NCBI GenBank assembly: GCA_020850995.1
Contig: JADZDP010000224.1
Location: 16,067 to 80,066, forward strand
Direction of reading: 5' to 3'
DNA from: Deltaproteobacteria bacterium
GTDB taxonomy: Bacteria; Myxococcota; UBA727; VGSZ01
DNA length: 64,000 nucleotides
Numbering within the stretch: position 1 is the stretch's first letter; the number at the start of each line of letters is the position of its first letter. The translations under genes and the position numbers were made by a program. Under the pieces are notes generated by a model, which did no database searches, was not told the origin of the DNA, and saw only the letters and a program-made list of their open reading frames with translations. Below are positions 11,194 to 19,973 of the stretch, piece by piece.

Positions 11194-14100
11194 ATGAAGC
11201 GATCCGTCTGCGCCGTCGCGGCCGCACCTGCCTCCGTGCTGTTGGCCACCGTGCTGTTGGCCGCCGGAGGTGCCGCCGCCGACGACAAGGGTGGCGGCGC
11301 ACCCGCCGCCGACGACAAGGGCAGCAAGCTCGACGCCGACGTGGAGAAGAAGCTCCAGGACGCGTGGAAAGACGACAAGAAGCGCGAGATGCGCGCGCCC
11401 GAGATCAAGGAAGAGGACAAGGCGGCCTTCGAGAAACGCGAGAAAGTGGAGACCGAGAAGGGCGGCAACCTCCAATACGAGGTGTTCCGCCGCACCAAGC
11501 AGCTGCAGATCCAGGCCAAGCGCCTGCAGCTCATCGCCGACCTCGACAGCATCCTGAAACAGAACCCCCCCGAGGCCGACAAGCCCGACCTCTTGTTCCA
11601 GAAGGCCGAGTTCTTCCTCGAGGAGGCGCAGTTCCACTTCTTCGAAGGCATGGAGCTCGACACCAAGATCGCCGAAGCGCTCGACAAGGGTGACGACGGC
11701 GCGGTCATGTCGACGCAGGAGGAGAAGGAGAAGCTCCTCGAGGTGTCGAAGAAGTGGGGCGGCGATGCGCTCAAGATCTACGAGACCATCGAGAAGAAGT
11801 ACCCGAAGTACGAGCGCATGCCCGACGTGCTCTACAGCATGGGGCAGGCCTACTGGGATCGGAACGACTACAAGAAGGCGCTGGTCGTCTATCGGCGCCT
11901 CATCAAGGACTTCCCGAAGTCGCAGTACATCCCCGACGCATGGCTCGCCTTCGGCGAGTTCTACTTCCAACACGCGCCCGATGAAGAGAAGGACGTGAAG
12001 AAGGCGCTCGACGCGTACGTCGAGGCGGCCAAGAACGAGCAATCACAGATCTTCGGCTACGCCGTCTACAAGCAGGGCTGGTGCCACTACAACCTGACGC
12101 GCTTCGACAAGGCGACCGAGAAGTTCAAGGAGGTCATCCTCTACTCGCAGGTCGACGCCGCCAAGCTCGGCTCCCGCGGCATCGGCCTCGCGAAAGAGGC
12201 GCGCAAGGATTACGTGCTCGCGTACGCGCAGTGGGGCAGCGGCGACAAAGCGCCGGCCGAGTTCAAGCAAGTCGCCGAGGACGACAACAACCTTCGCCAA
12301 ATGCTCGAGCGTCTGGCCGACATCTACTACGGCGACGGCAAGGACCGCGACGCCATCATCACGTACCAGACGCTGATGAAGTTGGCGCCGCAGTCCACCA
12401 AGAACCCCCTCTATCAGGGCAAGATCGTCAAGCTCGCGTCGCGCATCGGCGAGAAGCGCCAGGTGGTCGGTCAGGCGCGCAAGCTCCTCGAGGAGTACAA
12501 GCGTGTGCGCGCCATCAACGCCGGCCTCAAGGACGGCGACCCAAAGAGGGACGAGATCAACGCCGATCTGCGCGCCGCCGACGACCTGTCCGACAACACG
12601 CTGCGCTACCTCGCCACCACCTGGCACAACGAGGCCAAAAAGACGCTCCAACAAGAGACCTTCGAATACAGCTACGAGCTGTACGGCGACTACCTCGACC
12701 TCTTCCCCGAGCGCAAAGAGTCGTACGAGATGCGCTTCTTCTACGCCGAGCTCTTGTTCCGCCTGGAGAAGTTCGAGCAGGCTGGCGAGCAGTACGTCAA
12801 GGTCTACCTCGCCGACAAGAAGGGCAAGTGGGCCGAGGCCAGCGCCGAGGAAGCGGTGCGCTCCTACGACGAGGTCGTCAAGGACTTCGACCGCGCCAAC
12901 AAGGGCAAGGCCGCCGCCGGTGGCGCCGACGGCCTCAAGGAGCGTCCCATCCCCGAAGTGAAGATGAAGCTGATCGCGGCGTGCAAGAACTACGTGGAGG
13001 CGTATCCGAAGGGGAAGGTGGGCACCGAGGCCGAGTACAAGATCGCGCGCATCCTGTGGGAGTACAACTACTTCAAGGAATCGACGCCGCGCTTCCTCGA
13101 GTTCGTCGACAAGCATCCCGAGCACATGAAGATCGCCGGCAACGACGCGGCGACGAAGGAGCGCGTGGAGGCGCGCACCATCCAGGCCGCCAACCTCGCG
13201 CTCGACACCTACGCGCAGCTCGAGGACCACGAGAACATCAACAAGACCGCGCGCAGCTTCCTCAGGTACCCGTTCCTCACGAAGAACGAGGACTTCCTCA
13301 AGGTGCTCAAGGAGGTCATCGAGAACTCGAGCTTCAAGCTCATCCAGCGCTACGAGAACGAGAAGCAGTGGGAGGAGGCCGCCAAGCGCTACCTCGCCTT
13401 CTCCGACGAGTTCCCGAAGAGCGTCTACGCAGACAAGGCGCTGGCGAACGCGGCCGCCACGTTCACGCGCGCCGGTCAGCTCGATCGCGCCATCAAGGTG
13501 CGCATCCGGCTCGTCAACGAGTTCAAAGACAGCCCGCTGGTGCCCGATCAGATGTTCGCGGTCGCCGCCACCTACGAGCAGATCGTCGCCTACAAGGACG
13601 CGGCCGCGTGGCTCGAGAAGTTCCACGAGAAGTACGCCAAGGACCCGGCCAACAAGGACCGCGCCAAGGACGCGCTGTTCAACGCCAGCATCTATCGCCA
13701 CGGCACCGGCGACACCAAGCAGGCGGTGGCCGATCGTGAGCAGTACTTGAAGACCTATCCCGACGCGAAGGACGCCGAGGACGTCAGCTACTCCATCGCC
13801 ACCTCGTGGGAGGAGGCGCTCAACTACAAGAAGGCCGTCGAGGCCTACGACGCCTTCGCCGACAAGTGGCGCAAGAAGAACCCGGCGCGCGCGCTCAACG
13901 CGCAGTACAAGGCGCTGCGGCTGCGCGAAAAGGCCAGGGCCTCGAAGGGCGAGGTCGACAAGGCGTTCCGCGCCGTGGAGATCCAATCCAACCAGTATCG
14001 CAAGTCGGGCAAGCCGCTCGACGAAGTCGGTGACCCGTTGGCGCTGGTTGCGTTCAAGAACGCCGACGAGGTGCTGGCGAAGTACAAGGCGCTCAAGATC

Positions 14101-14709
14101 GCCAAGCCCGACAAGCCGGCCGAGTTCAAGAAGACGCTCGAACAGAAGCGCAAGGCCAAAGAGGCGGTCGACGGCGCGTACCTCGAGGTGGTCAAGCTCA
14201 AGAGCGCCGAGTGGGCCGTGGCGTCGCTGTTCCGAAACGGCGAGGCCACCGCCGACCTGGTGGGCGCCATCCTCGCGGTGCCGCCGCCCAAGGGGCTCAC
14301 CGACGAGCAGTCGAACCTGTTCAAGTCGAAGCTCGAGGAGCAGACGCTGCCCATCGAGGAGGCCGCTGCCAACTACATGGTGCTGTGCCTCGACAAGAGC
14401 GCCGAGTTCGCGGTGTTCAACGAGTGGACGCGCAAGTGCCTCGGCTATCTCGAGGAGCACCGACCCAATACCTACCCGAAGAGCTCCATCGAGCAGCGCG
14501 ACAAGATCGTCGTCACCACGCGTGTGCCCGAGGCAGGGCAGGGCATGATCCTCGAGATCCCGAAGACCGGCGAGAAGGCCAAGGTCGACTCCGGCAGCGC
14601 GCCGCCGCCGCCGCCCGACGGCCTCAAGGTGAGCGCACCGCCGTCGGCGACGCCGGTGGCCGACAAGGGCAGCATGGACTTCAGCGAGGGCGACGGAGGT
14701 TCCCAATGA
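11194..14709 (+). CDS. gltD: Large TPR periplasmic protein, GltD (AgmU)/NfsD-like
   Basis: About 1170 aa, signal peptide, multiple TPR-like repeats; position between GltC-like and GltE-like genes; alternative GTG start at 11188. Confidence 0.7.
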   Translation: MKRSVCAVAAAPASVLLATVLLAAGGAAADDKGGGAPAADDKGSKLDADVEKKLQDAWKDDKKREMRAPEIKEEDKAAFEKREKVETEKGGNLQYEVFRRTKQLQIQAKRLQLIADLDSILKQNPPEADKPDLLFQKAEFFLEEAQFHFFEGMELDTKIAEALDKGDDGAVMSTQEEKEKLLEVSKKWGGDALKIYETIEKKYPKYERMPDVLYSMGQAYWDRNDYKKALVVYRRLIKDFPKSQYIPDAWLAFGEFYFQHAPDEEKDVKKALDAYVEAAKNEQSQIFGYAVYKQGWCHYNLTRFDKATEKFKEVILYSQVDAAKLGSRGIGLAKEARKDYVLAYAQWGSGDKAPAEFKQVAEDDNNLRQMLERLADIYYGDGKDRDAIITYQTLMKLAPQSTKNPLYQGKIVKLASRIGEKRQVVGQARKLLEEYKRVRAINAGLKDGDPKRDEINADLRAADDLSDNTLRYLATTWHNEAKKTLQQETFEYSYELYGDYLDLFPERKESYEMRFFYAELLFRLEKFEQAGEQYVKVYLADKKGKWAEASAEEAVRSYDEVVKDFDRANKGKAAAGGADGLKERPIPEVKMKLIAACKNYVEAYPKGKVGTEAEYKIARILWEYNYFKESTPRFLEFVDKHPEHMKIAGNDAATKERVEARTIQAANLALDTYAQLEDHENINKTARSFLRYPFLTKNEDFLKVLKEVIENSSFKLIQRYENEKQWEEAAKRYLAFSDEFPKSVYADKALANAAATFTRAGQLDRAIKVRIRLVNEFKDSPLVPDQMFAVAATYEQIVAYKDAAAWLEKFHEKYAKDPANKDRAKDALFNASIYRHGTGDTKQAVADREQYLKTYPDAKDAEDVSYSIATSWEEALNYKKAVEAYDAFADKWRKKNPARALNAQYKALRLREKARASKGEVDKAFRAVEIQSNQYRKSGKPLDEVGDPLALVAFKNADEVLAKYKALKIAKPDKPAEFKKTLEQKRKAKEAVDGAYLEVVKLKSAEWAVASLFRNGEATADLVGAILAVPPPKGLTDEQSNLFKSKLEEQTLPIEEAAANYMVLCLDKSAEFAVFNEWTRKCLGYLEEHRPNTYPKSSIEQRDKIVVTTRVPEAGQGMILEIPKTGEKAKVDSGSAPPPPPDGLKVSAPPSATPVADKGSMDFSEGDGGSQ

Positions 14710-16127
14710 CGCGTCGAGGAACACAGCTGATCGCGCTGCTGGCGGTCGCTCTCGTGGGCAGTGCCTGCGAGACCACCGGTGGGTCCGGTGCCGGCGGCGG
14801 TTCGGTCGGCACCGGCCCGGCCACAGGCACCAAGACCACCGAGGACGCCGCCATCGCGTTCGCGCGCGCGGCGGATCGCGCCAAGAGCAACGACCTGGGC
14901 GGCGCCGCCGATGCGTTCCGGGCCGCCGCCCAGGCCGACCCCAAGCTGGCCGTGGCGAGCCACGACCTCGGCGTCATCGCCGAGAAGCAAGGCAACACCG
15001 ACGAGGCGGTGCGCGCGTATCGTGCCGCCGTCGACGCCGACGCGACCATCGATGCCTCGGTCAACAACCTGGGGCTCTTGCTCGAGCGCGGCGGGCAGAC
15101 CGAGAGCGCCAAGGCGCTCTACCTCGACGTCATCGATCGCAACCCCGAGGCGGTGTCAGCGCGCATCCGCATGGCGCGGCTCGCGCGCGCCGAGGGCGAC
15201 GCCAAGACCGCCGCGCGCCTGTGCCGCGAGGCCCTGCAGTACGACGCCACGTCGCTCACCGCCTACCGCCTGTTGGCCCGCGTCTACGCCGAGGAAAAGA
15301 AGCCGCAGCTCGCGCGCCTGATCGCACAGCGCGGCTTCAAGCTCTCGCCCGACGACCCCGAGCTCAATTTCGCGCTCGCGATCGTGGCCAAGAACGAGAA
15401 GGACGTGGCCACGGCGCGCGCGCTCTGGACCAAGGTCGTCGAGAAGGACCCCGCGCACGTGGAGTCGCGCGTCGAGCTCGCCGAGCTCGCGCTGGCCAAC
15501 CGCGACTGGAAGACCGCGACGGCGCAGCTGCAGGCGCTGGTGCAGGTGGAGCCGAAGAACGCGAACCTGCACAACAGCCTCGGGCTCGCGCTCAAGGGCC
15601 ACGGCAAGTTCGAGGAGGCGCGCGCGTCCTACCAGCGCGCGCTCGACGCCGACGACGCCTTCGCCAACGCGGCGCTCAACCTCGGGATCCTCGAGCTGCG
15701 CCACCTCCAGAACCCCGCGGCCGCGCAGCAGGCGCTCGAGCGCTACCTCGCCAAGACCTCGAGCCCCATCAAGGAGGCGGACGAGCTGCTCAACGAAGCG
15801 AAGATGCTCATCCAATCGCAGTCCGAAGAGAAGCGCATGCTCGAGGAGGCCAAGAAGGCGGAGGAAGAGGCGGCCCGCCAGGCGGCCGAGGAGGCCAAGA
15901 ACCCCAAGCCTCCCGAGCCGACCGAGGCCGCGCCGCCCGCCGAGGCGCCGCCCGCCGAAGCCGCCCCTGCAGGCGAGGCACCGCCCGCCGAGGCCGCGCC
16001 CGCCGAGCCGCCGCCCGCCGAAGCGGCGCCCGCCGAGCCGCCGAAGAAGAAGAAGAAGAAGTCGAAGGAAAAAGCCAAGGACAAGGACAAGGCCCCTGAC
16101 AAGGACGACAACTTCTACAAGGACTGA
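14706..16127 (+). CDS. gltE: TPR lipoprotein, GltE (AglT)/NfsE-like
   Basis: MTRRGTQLIALLAVALVGSACETTGG lipobox; TPR repeats; APE-rich and Lys-rich tail; ATGA overlap with gltD-like gene. Confidence 0.7.
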   Translation: MTRRGTQLIALLAVALVGSACETTGGSGAGGGSVGTGPATGTKTTEDAAIAFARAADRAKSNDLGGAADAFRAAAQADPKLAVASHDLGVIAEKQGNTDEAVRAYRAAVDADATIDASVNNLGLLLERGGQTESAKALYLDVIDRNPEAVSARIRMARLARAEGDAKTAARLCREALQYDATSLTAYRLLARVYAEEKKPQLARLIAQRGFKLSPDDPELNFALAIVAKNEKDVATARALWTKVVEKDPAHVESRVELAELALANRDWKTATAQLQALVQVEPKNANLHNSLGLALKGHGKFEEARASYQRALDADDAFANAALNLGILELRHLQNPAAAQQALERYLAKTSSPIKEADELLNEAKMLIQSQSEEKRMLEEAKKAEEEAARQAAEEAKNPKPPEPTEAAPPAEAPPAEAAPAGEAPPAEAAPAEPPPAEAAPAEPPKKKKKKSKEKAKDKDKAPDKDDNFYKD

Positions 16128-16244
16128 GGGCGAGCGGCGTGGGTTCTTTCCCCACACCTACGCCTCCGTCGACGATCCGAGCCTGGCGCCGTTCTGGCGG
16201 CCGCGCGAAGGGCTCGTGCTAGTGTCATTCTGCGCTGGAGGTGC

Positions 16245-16514
16245 GTGATGCGTGCGCGTGTGCTCGCGGTGGTTGCGGTGTTGGCGCTCGCCATGCCGGC
16301 CTTCGGCCAAGACGGCAAGGACGTCGTCAGCGAGGGGGGCGTGTCCTACAACCGCAAGACCGTGATCAACTTCGAGGACGACACCATCGAGGGAGATCTC
16401 AAGACGCCCGACGCCGTTTACCTCGAGGCCCGGAAGAAGATGCGGCACCGCAGCTTGATCCGCATCCGCACCGACTTCCGCAGGGAGGTCCTCGGCTCCA
16501 TCGCGAACCTGTGA
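16245..16514 (+). CDS. Small secreted protein, GltF/CglF-like (copy 1)
   Basis: Signal peptide; RKTVINFEDDTIEGDLKTPDAVYLEARKKMRHRSLIRIRTDFRREVLGSIANL; paralogous to next gene. Confidence 0.7.
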   Translation: MMRARVLAVVAVLALAMPAFGQDGKDVVSEGGVSYNRKTVINFEDDTIEGDLKTPDAVYLEARKKMRHRSLIRIRTDFRREVLGSIANL

Positions 16515-16539
16515 TGGGCCGGCCCTCGAGAGGAGCAGG

Positions 16540-16794
16540 ATGAAGGTACTGATCATGGTCGCTCTGGGATGCACGTCGCTGGCGCTGGCCTCCCCCGCGC
16601 AGGCGCAGGAGAGCGGCAGGCAAGGGGCCGACCGGCGCACGGTCATCGACATGGGTGAGGACGTCATCGAGGGCAGCCTGCGGGCCCCCGACGGGATCGT
16701 GGTTCCACCTCCAATTCGCAATCAATTCAGGTCCTTGATTCAGCTGAGGCAGGACTTCCGCCGGGAGATCCTGGCCTCGGGCGCGCAGCTATAG
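16540..16794 (+). CDS. Small secreted protein, GltF/CglF-like (copy 2)
   Basis: Signal peptide; RRTVIDMGEDVIEGSLRAPDGIVVPPPIRNQFRSLIQLRQDFRREILASGAQL. Confidence 0.7.
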   Translation: MKVLIMVALGCTSLALASPAQAQESGRQGADRRTVIDMGEDVIEGSLRAPDGIVVPPPIRNQFRSLIQLRQDFRREILASGAQL

Positions 16795-16891
16795 GCGGGG
16801 GATCCCCGTCGGAACCCGCGACCGCGGGAGATGGTCTGAGTCGGTGGTACGTGGGCGGTAAGGCGTCGAGCGCGGTCTGGCGGAGGAGTGC

Positions 16892-19069
16892 ATGGCACGG
16901 TCGATCGGCATCAAGGTGCATCGCGGGACTGACCTGGTGGAGAGCCAGGTCTTCGAGCGGGACATCATCAAGATCGGGCGCCTGGCCTCGGCCCACCTGC
17001 GCCTCGAGGACCCAAAGGTGTCGCGCATCCACGCGGTCATCGACATCGCCAACGGCACCGAGGTGTCGATCATCGACATGGGCTCCGCCGAGGGCACGCG
17101 CGTCAACGGCGAGAAGGTGAGCCGCGTGCGTCTCAAGCACGGCGACGAGGTCGGCCTGGGTGACTCGCGACTCATCGTGGTGCTCGACGATGGCGAGATC
17201 GCGGCGCTCCGGGGGGCGGGCGCGCCGGCCTCTGCGCCCTCGGGCCAGACGCAGGTGACCGAACAGGTCGCCGCCCCCTCCCCGTTCGAGGGCGGCCTGT
17301 CGGCGCACACCGGCGTGTTCACTCCGCCCGCCGCGGTGGCCGCGGGCTCCACCGGCGCCAGCGGCGTCTTCACCTCCGGTGACACCGACGTGGCGGCGCT
17401 GCGTGCCGAGCTGGCGGCCACGGCCCCGCCGGCCCCCACCACCGACGTGTTCGCTGGCGCGCCCCCCGAGCCACCGCCGCCGCCGTCCTTCTCGGCACCA
17501 AAGACCGCCGCGGTGCCACAGCCGCCGCCGCCCCCCGTCACCGCGCCGCCAGCGGCGCTAGCAAAGCCCGCCGCCCTTGCAGCGCCAGCGGCGTCGGCTC
17601 CACCGGCGGCCGCCAAGCCGCCGCAGCGCCCAGCTGCGGCCCGCGCGGTCAGCGCGCCGCCACAGACCGCAGAGACGGGTCCGCAACCGGCGTTGATCGT
17701 CGCCGCGCCGCCGCTGCCCCCCATCCCCGAAGATCGCATCACGTCGGAGAACCGCTACGTCGAGGTGTCGCTGCGCTGGGGCGCCGACGTCATCGAGTGC
17801 AAGCGCATTCGCAACGTGCCCAAATTTTCCATCGGCACCGCCAAGACCGACGACCTCCAGATGCCGCTCGAGGGCGTGGCGTCGTCGTCGAGCTTCGACC
17901 TGTTGCGCTCCTCACAGGGCGGGGGCTGGACGCTGCGCTACACGCCGCGCATGTCGGGCAACCTCACCCGCGGTGACAAGAGCGTGCCACTGGCGCAGGC
18001 CGGTGGCACGCCGGACGGCGAGGGCGCCGCGCTGCCGTTGACCGACGACACCGTGGTCACGCTGTCGTTCGGCAACTTCACCCTCGAGGTGCGGGTGGTG
18101 CCGAAGTCGCGTGTCCTGCCCATCGCGCCCATCTTCGACGTGCTGTGGGCCAACACCGCGGTGGTGACGATGTTCGCCACCGCGGCCACGCTCGCCGTCG
18201 TCACGCTCATGCCGCTGGGCCTCGACTCGATGGAGGACGACCTCCTCACCAACGCGTCGAAGTTCCAGACCCTCATCTTGAAGCCGCCACCCAAGGACAA
18301 CAGCTTCCTGAACAAGCTGAAGGGCCCAAAGCAAGAGAAGCAGGCCCACAAGAACGACCAGGGCAAGGCCGGCGACAAGAAGATGAAGGAAGACACCAAG
18401 AGCCGCATGGCAGTGAAGGCCGAGAAGCCGAGCGACGAGCAGGTGGTGGCGAGCAAGCTCTCGGCGCTGTTCGGCGACCAGAGCGGCGGCATCGCCCAGA
18501 TCTTCGGCGACAACTCCGGCGGCGGTGAGCTCGAGGCCGCGCTCGGCGGCATCGACGGCGGTCGCGTGGGCGCCTCGGCTGGCATGGGTGGCCTCGGCCT
18601 GCGCGGCGGCGGCCCGGGCGGCGGCGGCACCGGCATCAACACCCTCGGCACTGGCAAGATCGGCACGCGCGGCCGCGGCAGCGGCGAGGCGGGCTACGGC
18701 TCGGGCGAGGGCGGCCTCGGCGGCAAGACCGACCGCGACGTCACCATGACGCAGGGGACGCCCGTCATCCTTGGCTCGCTCGACAAGGAGATCATCCGGC
18801 GCATCGTGCAGGAGCACGCGTCGCAAATCCGCTACTGCTACGAGAAGGAGCTGACCCGCACGCCCGGCATCTTCGGCAAGATCGTGGTGAAGTGGGTCAT
18901 CAACGGCGAGGGTAAGGTGACCCAGGCGCAGACGGCAGAGACGCAGATGCGCAACGCCAACGTCGAGGGCTGCCTGGCGACCAAGATCAAGACCTGGGTG
19001 TTCCCGAAGCCCAAGGGCGGCGGCATCGTCATCGTGAACTACCCCTTCGTGTTCAAGCAGAGCGGCTGA
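16892..19069 (+). CDS. gltG: FHA-domain, single-TM, TonB-like C-terminal protein (GltG/PglI-like)
   Basis: N-terminal FHA (SRIHAVIDIANGTEVSIIDMGSAEGTRVNGEKV), Pro/Ala linker, TM VLWANTAVVTMFATAATLAVVTLMPL, C-terminal GKIVVKWVINGEGKVTQAQTAETQM...VEGCLATKIKTWVFPKPKGGGIVIVNYPFVF. Confidence 0.8.
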   Translation: MARSIGIKVHRGTDLVESQVFERDIIKIGRLASAHLRLEDPKVSRIHAVIDIANGTEVSIIDMGSAEGTRVNGEKVSRVRLKHGDEVGLGDSRLIVVLDDGEIAALRGAGAPASAPSGQTQVTEQVAAPSPFEGGLSAHTGVFTPPAAVAAGSTGASGVFTSGDTDVAALRAELAATAPPAPTTDVFAGAPPEPPPPPSFSAPKTAAVPQPPPPPVTAPPAALAKPAALAAPAASAPPAAAKPPQRPAAARAVSAPPQTAETGPQPALIVAAPPLPPIPEDRITSENRYVEVSLRWGADVIECKRIRNVPKFSIGTAKTDDLQMPLEGVASSSSFDLLRSSQGGGWTLRYTPRMSGNLTRGDKSVPLAQAGGTPDGEGAALPLTDDTVVTLSFGNFTLEVRVVPKSRVLPIAPIFDVLWANTAVVTMFATAATLAVVTLMPLGLDSMEDDLLTNASKFQTLILKPPPKDNSFLNKLKGPKQEKQAHKNDQGKAGDKKMKEDTKSRMAVKAEKPSDEQVVASKLSALFGDQSGGIAQIFGDNSGGGELEAALGGIDGGRVGASAGMGGLGLRGGGPGGGGTGINTLGTGKIGTRGRGSGEAGYGSGEGGLGGKTDRDVTMTQGTPVILGSLDKEIIRRIVQEHASQIRYCYEKELTRTPGIFGKIVVKWVINGEGKVTQAQTAETQMRNANVEGCLATKIKTWVFPKPKGGGIVIVNYPFVFKQSG

Positions 19070-19101
19070 GCCGCGACCGAGCAGCGGGTGCTGCCGCGGA
19101 G

Positions 19102-19126
19102 GCGGCGGGGGCAACCCCGCCGCTTT
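19102..19126 (+). terminator. Rho-independent terminator after gltG-like gene
   Basis: Perfect 9-bp stem gcggcgggg / ccccgccgc with gcaa tetraloop followed by ttt. Confidence 0.6.
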
Positions 19127-19298
19127 GCGTCTCTCGAGCGCCCGCCAACGACGGGGGAGCGGCGCGCGCGCCATCGCTGCCGGTGTGCTGATGGCAAGCG
19201 TGGGTTTGCGCCCTCATAGCTTCGCTGGGCCGGGCCCCGGGGAATTGGCGGCCTGCGGGGAAAACGCGCTATAGCCGAGCGAACAGCGAGGACGGCAC

Positions 19299-19973
19299 AT
19301 GGCATCTGCGCACGGCAGATCGCTCGGGTTTTGGTGTGCGGCGATGCTTTGCGCAGCGGGGGTGGCTCGCGCGCAGGGCCTGTCATCGAACGCCGAGGAG
19401 CCGCGGGCGGGCGAGGAGATCAAGGGTGACACGCGCGTCGCCGAGATCGACGAGATCGAGCGCGGCTTCTACCTCTCCGTCGACTACGGACCGAACTACT
19501 ACCTGAACCTGCCGGGCGCGGGCTTCGTGGAGATGAACCCGAACTGGGTGCACCCGGGCACGCGCATGGGCGTGCGCGTCGGCTACGACGTGCTCAACAA
19601 CGTGCAGCTCGAGGGCTTCGTGCTCGCCAACTTCAACGAGGGCGAGATCGACGCCGAACAGGCGCAGCAGGGGCAGCTCACCGGCGACCTCGCGCACTTC
19701 GCGCCGGGCGCCGCCGTGCGCTTCGACTTCATCACCTCCGAGGACCAGCGCTTCTTCTCCTTCGTGCGCGCCGGCGTCGGCTACGCGCTCTGGTTCCCGT
19801 CGGAGCTGGCCGGCGGCTCGGTGGGCAGCGTGCACACCGACGCGTCGCTCGGCATCGAGTACTACACCAAGCTGCGTCACCTTTCGGCTGGCCTCGAGGT
19901 CGACTTCCAGGCGCTGCTTGCGCCCATGGCCTTTGGCTTCCAGATCTACCCGACCCTCAAGTACACCTTCTGA
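19299..19973 (+). CDS. gltH: Outer-membrane beta-barrel protein, GltH-like
   Basis: Signal peptide; alternating beta-strand pattern; aromatic C-terminus YPTLKYTF; synteny. Confidence 0.65.
   Translation: MASAHGRSLGFWCAAMLCAAGVARAQGLSSNAEEPRAGEEIKGDTRVAEIDEIERGFYLSVDYGPNYYLNLPGAGFVEMNPNWVHPGTRMGVRVGYDVLNNVQLEGFVLANFNEGEIDAEQAQQGQLTGDLAHFAPGAAVRFDFITSEDQRFFSFVRAGVGYALWFPSELAGGSVGSVHTDASLGIEYYTKLRHLSAGLEVDFQALLAPMAFGFQIYPTLKYTF

Noticed and set aside
12043-14724. 893-aa minus-strand ORF
   Set aside because: Antisense to the GltD-like gene; composition (Leu/Val/Arg/Glu/His-rich) typical of GC3-driven shadow ORFs
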